From NCBI GenBank assembly GCA_014237405.1, contig JABZFO010000118.1:1-47988 (forward strand): DNA of 47,988 nt, written 5' to 3'. The position numbers and the translations under genes were made by a program. This document shows, piece after piece, positions 27,701 to 34,687 of the stretch. Each line of letters begins with the position of its first letter. The stretch's first letter is position 1. The notes below the pieces were generated by a model. It had not been told where the DNA came from. It saw only the letters and a program-made list of their open reading frames with translations, and did no database searches. The stretch comes from Desulfosarcina sp. Its GTDB lineage: Bacteria; Desulfobacterota; Desulfobacteria; Desulfobacterales; Desulfosarcinaceae.

Positions 27701-27919
27701 ATCCTGCTCACCACCCTCACCACTTTCGGCGGACTGGCCCCAATGATTTTCGAGACTTCCCGCCAGGCGCGTTTTCTCATTCCCATGGCCCTTTCCCTGG
27801 GTTTCGGCATTCTTTTCGCCACGCTGATCACGCTGCTTCTGGTTCCCAGCCTCTATATGATCGTGGAAGACGTGCGGCAGGTATTTCACATATTCAGATC
27901 CTCTGAGGTCAGGACCTGA
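24785..27919 (+). CDS. RND-family efflux pump inner-membrane transporter
   Basis: A transporter of about 1044 residues, the normal size for the AcrB/HAE superfamily. The first helix (VAANLMMLVFLVGGLIYAG) is followed by the periplasmic porter domain (YPGASPEEVERGLILAVEEAVQGIDG). Proton-relay acids lie in helix 4 (LGIVVDDAIVAGENMYHH, near residue 411). The second repeat contains VVALSGVVINDSLVLIDFANRKR. The start is ATG 24785 within the end of the adaptor gene; ATG 24776 is an alternative. The substrate cannot be read from sequence, and no local regulator gene is obvious. Confidence 0.93.
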   Translation: MDRDKRISHQGEPVPKGPIAWMAGHSVAANLMMLVFLVGGLIYAGQIKKEVFPDFELDYVTIRVPYPGASPEEVERGLILAVEEAVQGIDGIKEITASANEGSGSVTVEIIEGKNIQRLAQDIQSAVDRITSFPDEAENPRVTIAQRKRYAVSLALYGSQGEKVLRETAEQVRDRLLQSPQINQVEFSGVRDYEIDISVPQSQLRAYGLTLEQIAQTIRRAAVELPGGSIKTEGGDVLVRMKERRDYGHEFGRIPIIASNEGTHVLLSDIAQITDGFEDTDSYATYNGLPAILINVYRVGDQTPIAVSEAVREKMAEINPDLPPGLFLDARNDRSDIYRQRMDLMLKNGYLGLALVFVLLAVFLEPRLAFWVSLGIPISIIGALFFIPMAGVSINIISMFAFIITLGIVVDDAIVAGENMYHHRQSGKPWFQAAVAGTREIATPVTFSVLTNIVAFAPLFFVSGFMGKVFKQIPVVVIAVFAVSLIESLFILPAHIGHQRRSAPTTGLFGWLFRQQRRFSDWFARMVRTRYGPFLDLVLKNRYIAVSLAIALLLVTISFVRSGRMGFELFPKVESDYAIVAATLPYGTAVQKTEAVQRQLVEAARQVTAENGGDKLVEGIFARINGNEATVRVYLTPPGVRPISTAKLTALWREHVGTITGLESLKFESDAGGPGRGAAISVELSHRNVDILAWASSDVAEALGYFPNVKDIDDGYSPGKRQIDFKIRPEARSLGLRSQDVARQVRHAYYGAEALRQQRGRNEVRVMVRLPKSERVSEQQLEDMVLRTPAGIEIPLMEAVSIRRGRAYTTIDRRNGRRVVTVTADARPRSKAGQVLKSLSEETLPSLQARYPGLTYSFEGRQADRRESMQSLVKGLMFALLVIYAMLAIPFNSFIQPLIIMIAIPFGIVGAVIGHLIMGYSLSLMSMFGVVALSGVVINDSLVLIDFANRKRRGGEGCHDAIHHAGIHRFRPILLTTLTTFGGLAPMIFETSRQARFLIPMALSLGFGILFATLITLLLVPSLYMIVEDVRQVFHIFRSSEVRT

Positions 27920-28026
27920 AAGGCGTTTCTACCGGTTTTTAATGATGCCCATCCTTTTCTTGACACAACGCGCGCTTTTTGAAATAGGGTGAGTCCAAAT
28001 TCACTTGGAGCATTGACATAACCAAT

Positions 28027-28707
28027 ATGAAAATCGCTGCAGACAATTCGTGCCAACGCTGCGGCACCTGCTGCGAAAAGGGCGGGCCGTCTCTGCACCG
28101 GGAGGACCGACCTCTGGTGGATGACGGCCGGATCCCGGCCCGGTGCCTGTTTACCATCCGGCGGGGGGAACTGGCCCGGGACAACGTCAAGGGCACCCTG
28201 GCACCGCTGACCGAAGAGATCATCAAAATCAAGGGGCAAGCCGGCAGATGGACCTGTCTGTTTTACGATGAAGAAACCCGGGAATGCGGCATCTATGACC
28301 ACCGCCCGCTGGAATGCCGGGCGATGGACTGCCGGGACACCCGGCGGATTGAAAGGGTATACGAAACCGCCCGGCTGACGCGACGGGATCTGCTGTCGGG
28401 CATCGATGGCCTCTGGGAACTGATTGAAGACCATGAGCAGCGCTGCAGCTATGATGGACTGAAATCACTGGTGGGCGAAGGGACCGGCCACGGCCGCCTG
28501 AGGCAGGAAGAAGCGATACTGGAGATCATCCGCTATGATGCCCATGTCCGCCGGCTGACAACGGAAAAGGGGGGTATGGATGGAAAAATGATGCATTTTA
28601 TCTTTGGCCGCCCGCTGGTCGACACCATCAAGATGTTTGATATCGCGTTGATGAAACAGGATGGGACGTATCGACTGGTGCGCCAGCTGTCATTTTCGAA
28701 AACCTAA
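28027..28707 (+). CDS. YkgJ-type Cys-cluster protein
   Basis: A 226-residue cytoplasmic protein with the YkgJ/CxxCxxCC signature: CQRCGTCCEKGGPSL at the N-terminus, then CLFYDEETRECGIYDHRPLECRAMDC. These Cys residues probably bind zinc or an iron-sulfur cluster. The remainder is helical with no catalytic motif. The function of the family is not settled. The spacer before it has a TTGACA at 27960 but no good -10, and there is no strong ribosome site, so the ATG at 28027 is chosen because the Cys motif follows directly. Confidence 0.8.
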   Translation: MKIAADNSCQRCGTCCEKGGPSLHREDRPLVDDGRIPARCLFTIRRGELARDNVKGTLAPLTEEIIKIKGQAGRWTCLFYDEETRECGIYDHRPLECRAMDCRDTRRIERVYETARLTRRDLLSGIDGLWELIEDHEQRCSYDGLKSLVGEGTGHGRLRQEEAILEIIRYDAHVRRLTTEKGGMDGKMMHFIFGRPLVDTIKMFDIALMKQDGTYRLVRQLSFSKT

Positions 28708-28786
28708 ATCGCCCTTTCCCCGTTTGCCTTGCAGCATCCAAGCTGCTATAAAAACCCTATCCATCGCGAAACATCTTCAACCACTG

Positions 28787-28811
28787 CATCGCGGCTGGAC
28801 GCCGCTCCTAC
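28787..28811 (+). repeat. REP-like palindromic element
   Basis: CATCGCGGCTGGACGCCGCTCCTAC read on the minus strand begins GTAGGAGCGGC and contains a GCGGC/GCCGC hairpin around TGGAC. This is the layout of the REP sequences known from Pseudomonas and other genomes carrying REP-associated transposases. A transposase of that group begins at 47894 in this window. It is a single copy here, between the Cys-cluster gene and the DUF2914 gene. Confidence 0.55.
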
Positions 28812-28864
28812 ATAACGTCCGAAACAACCGTTTGCAGCTTAACGCTATCGAACAGGAGGGACAG

Positions 28865-29263
28865 ATGAACAGTCTTCGTTTTTTCACCCTGATTATTTCT
28901 CTGACATTGATTTGTATTCCTCTAACCGGTGTGATGGCCCAGGAGATCACTGTGACTCAAACCGTGGTCTGCCAGGAGGTCGTGGATCGGATGCCCGTGG
29001 GATCCGGCGACGTGATTCCTGCGGGGACTAAGCGGGTTTTTTGCTTTACCCGGATCGACGGCGCCCAGGGAGAGACGGAGATTACCCACAACTGGTACTA
29101 CAAGGGCACCCTGAAGGCGTCGGTGGTGCTGCCGGTACGCGCCAGTAAATGGCGGACCTGGAGCTCGAAAAACATGCTGCAAGAATGGACAGGAGAGTGG
29201 ATGGTGGAGGTGCTTTCCAAAGACGGCACACCATTGGAGAGCATTATTTTCTTCGTTCAGTAG
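28865..29263 (+). CDS. Secreted DUF2914-like protein
   Basis: A 132-residue exported protein. The signal peptide (MNSLRFFTLIISLTLICIPL, cleavage expected after VMAQ) precedes a small beta domain with VFCFTRIDGAQGETEITHNW and WYYKGTLKASVVLPV. It ends in WTGEWMVEVLSKDGTPL, a layout I associate with DUF2914. The start is fixed by GGAGGG just before ATG 28865; upstream codons in the same frame run through the REP-like element and are not coding. Role unknown. Two Cys residues in the mature part could form a disulfide. Confidence 0.75.
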   Translation: MNSLRFFTLIISLTLICIPLTGVMAQEITVTQTVVCQEVVDRMPVGSGDVIPAGTKRVFCFTRIDGAQGETEITHNWYYKGTLKASVVLPVRASKWRTWSSKNMLQEWTGEWMVEVLSKDGTPLESIIFFVQ

Positions 29264-29385
29264 CCGCTTTTAGGCCGCAGGAAAAATAAATTGACCTGAG
29301 ATTGCGCCGGATTTTTATTCGGATACCGCATCAGGACTGGTATGACAATGGAAATGTTGACCGCCAATGGCCTGGGCAGGTCCCA

Positions 29386-30225
29386 TTATTCATTCAGGTC
29401 GGTTAGTATGGGCTTTTGGCTGTAAAGCCGGGGTCGCCGGTTGGGAAAAAAATACCGCATCCGGTGGCTGCGGACATGGTGGATTTGATCGGCCGTCAGG
29501 TCGGCCACCAGCATTCCCGAGTTTCCTGACAGGCGGGTCTCGATGATCTCTCCGGACGGGGAGAAGACCACGGCATTTCCCGGAAAGACGAGGCCGTTTT
29601 TGTTGTCTCCGGTCTGGTTGCAGGCCACCACAAAGAGGCCGTTGTCGAATGCCCGGGCGGGCAGGTGGCGCATCCACGACTGGTGCTTGTCCGCTGCCTG
29701 GCCACGCGGGGAGGCATGGGGAAAGAAGATCACGTCGGCATCGGCCTCTGCCATTCGCGTGGAAAGCTCGGGGAAATGGGCATCGTAGCACAGCTGGATG
29801 CCAAACCGGATCCCTGACCAGTGGAACACCGGAAGGGTTTCGCCGGGGCTGAAATGATCCTCTTCGGGTGGGGCCAGGTGGAGTTTCCGGTAGACACCGG
29901 TCCGACCCTCCGGTGTGATCGCGATATGGCTGGCATAAAGCGTTCCATCTTCGGTCTTTTCCGCAAAACCGACAAGCAGCGCGATTTTCTGATCAACGGC
30001 CAGACGGAGCAGCGCGTCAATCTCCGACCCCTGGGCGGAAATGGCATGTTCCGCGATCTCTTCCCGGTTGCTGTACCCGGTGAGGTTCATCTCAGGAAAA
30101 CAGACAAGGGCAGCCTCCTTTTTCCTGGCCCGCAGGGTCCAGTACCGGGTCCGCTCCAGGTTGTGTTTCACTTGACCCACAGGGCACCGGCAGACCACCG
30201 CCGCGATGCGGATATCTTTCATCAT
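29386..30225 (-). CDS. Carbon-nitrogen hydrolase (nitrilase superfamily)
   Basis: A 279-residue alpha-beta-beta-alpha hydrolase with the complete catalytic triad: Glu45 in CFPEMNLTGY, Lys114 in YRKLHLAPPEE and Cys146 in IQLCYDAHFPE. Members hydrolyse amides or nitriles, or transfer acyl groups. The closest general match is to the N-carbamoyl-amine/omega-amidase branch, but the substrate is not fixed by sequence alone. Its start overlaps the stop of the yjbQ-like gene (ATGA), so the two are one transcription unit. Confidence 0.88.
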   Translation of the reverse strand: MMKDIRIAAVVCRCPVGQVKHNLERTRYWTLRARKKEAALVCFPEMNLTGYSNREEIAEHAISAQGSEIDALLRLAVDQKIALLVGFAEKTEDGTLYASHIAITPEGRTGVYRKLHLAPPEEDHFSPGETLPVFHWSGIRFGIQLCYDAHFPELSTRMAEADADVIFFPHASPRGQAADKHQSWMRHLPARAFDNGLFVVACNQTGDNKNGLVFPGNAVVFSPSGEIIETRLSGNSGMLVADLTADQIHHVRSHRMRYFFPNRRPRLYSQKPILTDLNE

Positions 30226-30614
30226 GCGCGAATCAGCCGGATGTCCAGCTTGCGGGTCCGGGGCCCGTCAAACTCACAGAAGAAGATGCCCTGCCAGGTG
30301 CCCAGCACCAGCCGGCCCTTTTCCACGGCAATGGTTTCCGATGATCCGATGATTGAGGTTTTCAGGTGGGCGGGAGAGTTGCCTTCCATGTGGCGGTAGG
30401 CTTCTTTCCACGGTACGATTTTGTTGAGCACCATCAGGATATCCCGGGCCACGGCCGGATCGGCGCTCTCGTTGATGGTGACGGCCGCCGTGGTGTGTGG
30501 GACGAAGACCAAGCAAAGGCCGCTTTCCATCCCGATCTCGGTCACCTGCTGCTGCACCAGGGTGGTGACGTCGATCATTTCCGTCTGTGAATAGGTTTTC
30601 ACGGAAAGGCGCAT
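30222..30614 (-). CDS. YjbQ/UPF0047 family protein
   Basis: A 130-residue small beta-rich protein with the family signature: GLCLVFVPHTTAAVTINESAD, HMEGNSPAHLKTSIIGSS and LGTWQGIFFCEFDGPR. Some members show weak thiamin-phosphate-synthase-like activity and the biological role is open. I chose ATG 30614 with GAGG nine bases upstream; a TTG at 30629 in frame would add five residues. It precedes the nitrilase gene with overlap. A terminator separates it from dsrC. Confidence 0.85.
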   Translation of the reverse strand: MRLSVKTYSQTEMIDVTTLVQQQVTEIGMESGLCLVFVPHTTAAVTINESADPAVARDILMVLNKIVPWKEAYRHMEGNSPAHLKTSIIGSSETIAVEKGRLVLGTWQGIFFCEFDGPRTRKLDIRLIRA

Positions 30615-30688
30615 GGATAGGGACCTCAAAGGAAAGGTTCTTAGACTGAAGGCTGAAGGTGGTTCGGAAAACGCCTAAAGCCCCTAAC

Positions 30689-30726
30689 AAAAAAAGCCCC
30701 GCCTTTGTACAAGCGGGGCCTTTTTT
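30689..30726 (-). terminator. Bidirectional rho-independent terminator after dsrC
   Basis: GCCCCGC (30696-30702) and GCGGGGC (30713-30719) form a perfect 7-bp stem. In the minus direction a T-run follows the stem (the A-run at 30689-30695 on the plus strand); a T-run also follows on the plus strand, so it can work both ways. It ends dsrC transcription 20 bp after the stop. Confidence 0.88.
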
Positions 30727-30746
30727 AAAAACAGGGTTCGGTGTGA

Positions 30747-31073
30747 TTAGACACATCCGGTGGGTTTCGGAAGACCCGCCATCTTGCAAGCTCCCTTTCC
30801 GGGGCCTGACGGGAACAGCTCGTAGATGTGTTTCAGTTTAAAGCCGGTCACCTTGGAAAGCACGCGAACCATAGGGGCGATACCGTTCTTTTCATAGTAT
30901 TCACGAAGCACCTCTACCACTTTCGTGTGCTCTTCGTTCAGTTCGTCGATGCCTTCTTCTTTTTTAACGTACTGGATCCACTCTTCAGACCAGTTGGCGT
31001 AGTCATCGATGAAACCGTCTTCATCTACCGTAAATGTTTTTCCTCCAAATTCGACTGTCGGCATGTTACTCAC
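30747..31073 (-). CDS. dsrC: DsrC/TusE-family sulfur-carrier protein
   Basis: A 108-residue DsrC. The flexible C-terminal arm carries both redox Cys residues, Cys96 in GACKMAG and Cys107 in PTGCV, ten residues apart, as in true DsrC of dissimilatory sulfite reduction. The core shows FTVDEDGFIDDYANWSEEW and MVRVLSKVTGFKLKHIYELF. In sulfate reducers the arm enters DsrAB and leaves as a trisulfide, which a membrane or cytoplasmic complex reduces. AGGAGG lies ten bases before the ATG, and a promoter and terminator of its own are visible. dsrAB is not in the window. Placement next to hdrA-flx is suggestive. Confidence 0.97.
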   Translation of the reverse strand: MSNMPTVEFGGKTFTVDEDGFIDDYANWSEEWIQYVKKEEGIDELNEEHTKVVEVLREYYEKNGIAPMVRVLSKVTGFKLKHIYELFPSGPGKGACKMAGLPKPTGCV

Positions 31074-31140
31074 TCCTCCTTTACAAATTTGTTAGTATTT
31101 CCGGCACACTGCCGTTTAAGTTCTCTTCCGGAATTTATGC

Positions 31141-31169
31141 TTATTAGCGGATTAAGCCTTCAATGTCAA
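31141..31169 (-). promoter_or_regulatory. Candidate sigma70 promoter of dsrC
   Basis: On the minus strand a consensus TTGACA (31164-31169) is followed after 17 bp by TAATAA (31141-31146). The start of transcription would be about 60 bases before the dsrC ATG. This gives dsrC a transcript separate from the hdrA-flx operon that ends just upstream. Confidence 0.55.
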
Positions 31170-31236
31170 TACGAAATCAAAAAATTTCCAACGTGACAAA
31201 TGGCTCTAAATCGTCGTTGCCGGCGGTGGTGGTGAA

Positions 31237-32082
31237 CTAATATTCCCTCGGGGTTTTGTTAATCTGATCCAGGGTGAACACCGGCCCGTCCTTGCACACC
31301 AGTTCCTTGCCGATACCGCAGCGGCCGCACATGCCGAATCCGCATTTCATGCGGTTTTCCAGGCTCATGATGATATGGTCGTGGGCGTAGCCCAGCTTTT
31401 CCAGTACCGGCTGGGTAAACTTGATCATGATGGGGGGGCCGCACACGATGGCATAGGTGTCGTCGCCGCCCTGAGGGGCTTTTTGCTCCGTGATGGGGGG
31501 AACGAAGCCCACGTTGTACTTCCAATCCGGGTCGTCGGTGGCATCCACGGTGATGTGCATGTTGATGTCATCCCGCTTTTCCCACGTCACCAGTTCATCC
31601 TTGTAGAGCAGCATGCCCGGTGATCGGGCACCGTAGACCACGTCGATGTTGCCGAATTTGGGTCGGTTGGCCGGGTCCAGCATATAGACGATGGATGAAC
31701 GCAAGGTGGTGAAGGCAAATCCGCCACCCACGATGAGGACATTCTTTCCCTCCAGGTGTTCCCAGGGGTACCAGTTGCCCAACGGCCCCCGCAGGCCCAT
31801 GATGTCCCCCACCTTCATGTTGTGCAGGTGGGTGGTGACCACGCCGGCACGGTTCACGGTGAAGGAGACAAACCCGCTTTCCACCGGGGATGAGGCGATG
31901 CCGATGGGAATCTCCCCCTTGCCGGGGATGGACAGTTCAGCGAACTGGCCGGCCTTGTAGGCAAACTTATCTTCATCGCCATCGTTAAGGAAGACGAATT
32001 TGAAGGTCTTCAGGCTCTTGTCTTCGGCCTCGACGGTGATGTCATCGATGCGGACCGGATAGGGTAAATATGGATTTTGCAC
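31237..32082 (-). CDS. flxA: FlxA-like FAD/NAD(P)-binding oxidoreductase subunit
   Basis: A 281-residue protein of the ferredoxin-NADP reductase fold. The FAD domain has FAYKAGQFAELSIPGKGEIP and GIASSP, the NAD(P) domain has NVLIVGGGFAFTTLRS, and YAIVCGPPIMIK closes the nucleotide site. Four C-terminal Cys residues (CGFGMCGRCGIGKELVC) match the [2Fe-2S] site of dihydroorotate dehydrogenase electron-transfer and AsrB-like subunits. It should bring electrons from NAD(P)H into, or out of, the complex. The GTG start has GGAGG six bases upstream. Last gene of the operon. Confidence 0.85.
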   Translation of the reverse strand: MQNPYLPYPVRIDDITVEAEDKSLKTFKFVFLNDGDEDKFAYKAGQFAELSIPGKGEIPIGIASSPVESGFVSFTVNRAGVVTTHLHNMKVGDIMGLRGPLGNWYPWEHLEGKNVLIVGGGFAFTTLRSSIVYMLDPANRPKFGNIDVVYGARSPGMLLYKDELVTWEKRDDINMHITVDATDDPDWKYNVGFVPPITEQKAPQGGDDTYAIVCGPPIMIKFTQPVLEKLGYAHDHIIMSLENRMKCGFGMCGRCGIGKELVCKDGPVFTLDQINKTPREY

Positions 32083-32097
32083 GTGTTCCTCCCTCTA

Positions 32098-33159
32098 TCA
32101 ACCCTGCACGGCGCAGGTGTCTTCGGGTTTGAAGCTGTTCATCAACTCACAGACCCGTCGGATATCGATATTTACCGGACACTGGCGTACGCACCGGCCG
32201 CAGCCCACACACATGATGCCCGCATCGTACTTGTCCACGAAGTATTTGAGCTTGTGCATGAAACGCTGGCGGACCCGCTGGGTCTTGGTATCCCGGGGGT
32301 TGTGCCCGGTGGTGTGGACAGTGAAGATGGGGAACATGCAGCTGTCCCAGTTTTTCATGCGCACACCGGCCTTGCCGTGAACCTCGTCCTGGATGTCGAA
32401 ACACCAGCAGGTGGGGCATGAGAAGGTGCAGGTGCCGCAGTTCAGACAGGCAAATGCAACGTCGTCCCAGAAGGGTGCGGCATGAAGTTCCAGAAGGTCG
32501 GTGTCGGCCAGGTTGTCGGTTTTGACCGAGGAAACAATCCGGCCTTCGGCGGCTTTCTTTCCGGCGTCGAAGGCGGCCGCATCTTCGGATGGCGCCTTCC
32601 AGCCGGCCGCATCGGCAAAGGCCTTGCCCTTCTCCGTGAGGATCTTGGCCAGATAGGCCTCACCCTGGTCCATCACCAGCATGTCCAGCCCCTCTTCATG
32701 GTAGGGCCCACAGCCGGCGGTGGTGCAAAAGCAGGTGGACAGCGGCGTGTCGCAGGCCATGCCGATGAAGGTGGTGGCCTCGTAGGCGTTGAGCCAGTAA
32801 GGATCCTTGACGTCCGGCGTGTCGAAGTTCAGCTTCACCAGCAGCGTGGCTTTGGCGTCGCAGGGCCGAATGCCGATAATGGCGCGGGGGGAGTCGTCCC
32901 TGGCCACCTCTTTCATGATGTGGTGATCCTCCCGGGACTCGTCCAGGGAGTATTCGAGCATCTCTTCGGACTGGGGAAACAGCAGCGATTTTGGGGAGAG
33001 GCGGGTATTGACCATGTTCAGATCCGGCATCTCGCCCTTTTCAAGCGCCTTGAACTGGTGGTAGTCCTTCTCCTTGACCGGCCCGAACAGCCCGTAGGCG
33101 TCGGCGGCGGTCGTCAATCCGGCCGCCCAGCTTTTCTTGTCGATTGTAACGAGCGTCAT
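32098..33159 (-). CDS. flxB: FlxB-like 4Fe-4S dicluster subunit (AsrA-type)
   Basis: A 353-residue iron-sulfur protein related to the A subunit of anaerobic sulfite reductase. The N-terminal part has IIGIRPCDAKATLL and TFIGMACDTPLSTCFC. Two ferredoxin-type Cys clusters follow: CLNCGTCTFSCPTCWC and CVGCGRCVRQCPVNI. It would relay electrons between FlxA and the other subunits. I chose ATG 33159, where similarity begins (MTLVTIDKKSW); ATG 33219, 12 bp after the upstream stop, would add 20 residues and is a real alternative. Gene order matches the Desulfovibrio flx set. Confidence 0.8.
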   Translation of the reverse strand: MTLVTIDKKSWAAGLTTAADAYGLFGPVKEKDYHQFKALEKGEMPDLNMVNTRLSPKSLLFPQSEEMLEYSLDESREDHHIMKEVARDDSPRAIIGIRPCDAKATLLVKLNFDTPDVKDPYWLNAYEATTFIGMACDTPLSTCFCTTAGCGPYHEEGLDMLVMDQGEAYLAKILTEKGKAFADAAGWKAPSEDAAAFDAGKKAAEGRIVSSVKTDNLADTDLLELHAAPFWDDVAFACLNCGTCTFSCPTCWCFDIQDEVHGKAGVRMKNWDSCMFPIFTVHTTGHNPRDTKTQRVRQRFMHKLKYFVDKYDAGIMCVGCGRCVRQCPVNIDIRRVCELMNSFKPEDTCAVQG

Positions 33160-33231
33160 AGCGTTAACCTTTACAGCCTTAAAGGAATTTACAGACGGAG
33201 AAGCGGCTTTCCCCGCCATCTGAACCCCCGT

Positions 33232-34179
33232 CTATTTGATGAAGGCCTCGGGATCATTGGCCTTGTAGACATCCAGTGCCGGACGCTGATCCGGGGAGAG
33301 CCCGGCTTCCCATCCGAACTGTTCCTGGCAGTCCTTTTCCAGCTTTCTGGTGAGCAGCCGCATGTTGATGCCAACCGGACAGGCCCGTTCACAGGCACCG
33401 CAGTCAGTGCATCGGCCGGCGCAATGGTAGGCCCGCAAAAGATGGAACGTTCGCACGTCAATGGGGTCTTGGCCTTTGCCCACCCACTGGGGTTTGGACT
33501 CATCCACGAAACAGGTGGGGCAGTAGCACAGCGGACAGGCATTGCGGCAGGCGTAGCATCGGATGCACGGCGACAGCAGGTCATCGAAAAACCGCCATTT
33601 ATCCTCGGTTTCCATCTCCTCTATCTTGTGGATCTCTGCGTAGCGGTCGATGTCCGTCTGCTCTTGTACCGGGTCGGCCACCATCTCGTCGTGGATCACC
33701 GGATTGCGGTGGATGCACAGGGCGCAGTTCTGCTGGAGTACGTCCTTTTTGTCCAACAGGGTCTCCGCATCGGAGGTTTTGACCTTGATGGTGTTTTCGG
33801 TTTCGGAGACCTCCAGGATCTCGCCCGCCACCATGCCGGTGATCTTGCGTTTGTCGATCATTCCCGTGCAGGGGACGCCGACGATGTGGAGCTGATCGCG
33901 CTCGATCTTGTTTTCGGTGATGTGGGTGACGATGTTCCGCGAGTCGCAGCCTTTGGCGAAAATGGCGATCTTTTCCTTGCGGTTGGCCAGGTAGTTAGCA
34001 AGGTTGATGCCGCAGTTGCTGTCCCATACCAGCGATTGGACATCTTCCGGTTTGGTGACAAAGCACGGTTCGTTCATCATCGGCATGGTCCCTTTGCGGA
34101 AGCCGATGACCATGTCCACGGCACATTCCTTGAGGAGGCGACCGGCGATGTCCCTCATTTTTTCGGTGTATCCAGACAT
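33232..34179 (-). CDS. flxC: FlxC-like iron-sulfur subunit with FrhB-like N-terminal domain
   Basis: A 315-residue protein. The first half resembles the beta subunit of coenzyme F420 hydrogenases (SLVWDSNCGINLANYL, IFAKGCDSRNI, VGVPCTGMIDKRKI), though F420 use is unlikely in this organism. The second half carries two clusters, CIRCYACRNACPLCYC with a following CF, and CTDCGACERACPVGI. It is predicted to carry electrons between FlxB and MvhD. Its ATG follows the mvhD stop after one base, so translation is coupled. The role is inferred from the operon and the flx model in Desulfovibrio. Confidence 0.8.
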   Translation of the reverse strand: MSGYTEKMRDIAGRLLKECAVDMVIGFRKGTMPMMNEPCFVTKPEDVQSLVWDSNCGINLANYLANRKEKIAIFAKGCDSRNIVTHITENKIERDQLHIVGVPCTGMIDKRKITGMVAGEILEVSETENTIKVKTSDAETLLDKKDVLQQNCALCIHRNPVIHDEMVADPVQEQTDIDRYAEIHKIEEMETEDKWRFFDDLLSPCIRCYACRNACPLCYCPTCFVDESKPQWVGKGQDPIDVRTFHLLRAYHCAGRCTDCGACERACPVGINMRLLTRKLEKDCQEQFGWEAGLSPDQRPALDVYKANDPEAFIK

Positions 34180-34180
34180 A

Positions 34181-34612
34181 TCACGCTACCTTAGCCTTTT
34201 GTTTGACAAAGTGTTGGTTGGGCCCCAGGGCACGGACCGCTTCTGTCACCCGGGTCACGACATCAATGAACTTGGTGGCTTCGGCCGAAGATACCCACGA
34301 CATGTGCAGACGGTCGCGTTCGATACCCATGTATTCCATGAGGTTGCTAAACAGAACAAATTTCCGACGGGCGTAGTAATTACCTTCCAGGTAATGGCAG
34401 TCGCCGGGATGTCAGCCGGAAACCCACACCCCGTCGGCGCCGTTTCGTAGCGCAGCCAGTGCGAATTTCGGGCTCATGCGTCCGGTGCAGGGGATCAGGA
34501 TTACCCGGATGTTGGGCGGATACTGCATCCGGCTCACACCGGCCAGATCCGCTGCGCCGTAACTGCACCAGTTGCACAGAAAGGCCACAATTTTCGGTTC
34601 CCATTCAGACAT
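34181..34612 (-). CDS. flxD: MvhD/FlxD-like [2Fe-2S] subunit, selenoprotein with UGA at codon 67
   Basis: Conventional reading stops after 66 residues, in the middle of a conserved motif: DGVWVSG, then TGA (34412-34414), then [21 protein letters not shown]. Standard MvhD proteins have Cys where the TGA stands. Read through as selenocysteine the product is 143 residues, full length for MvhD, ending at 34181. Other ligand candidates are Cys13, Cys16, Cys42 and Cys72. MvhD passes electrons between a hydrogenase or Flx module and HdrA. VhuD, the methanogen homologue, is an established selenoprotein. A hairpin with suitable spacing follows the TGA. AAGGAG precedes the ATG. The gene follows hdrA by 75 bp and abuts flxC. 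Confidence 0.92.
34379..34395 (-). promoter_or_regulatory. Candidate bacterial SECIS element of mvhD/flxD
   Basis: In the mRNA, ATTACC pairs with GGTAAT (perfect 6-bp stem) around the loop TGGAA. The loop begins 22 nt after the UGA and has a G among its first two bases, which fits the published bacterial SECIS consensus as I recall it (loop 16-37 nt from the UGA). SelB binding is predicted, not shown. Confidence 0.7.
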
Positions 34613-34687
34613 GTATTTTCTCCTTCATTCAGGCCCGGCCGGCGACGGTAAGCAACCACCGCTTTTCCGCCGTCGACCCGTTTTCAA

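Noticed and set aside
32482..34194. 570-codon plus-strand frame opposite flxB and flxC
   Set aside because: Antisense shadow of two clear iron-sulfur protein genes; no recognisable protein features.
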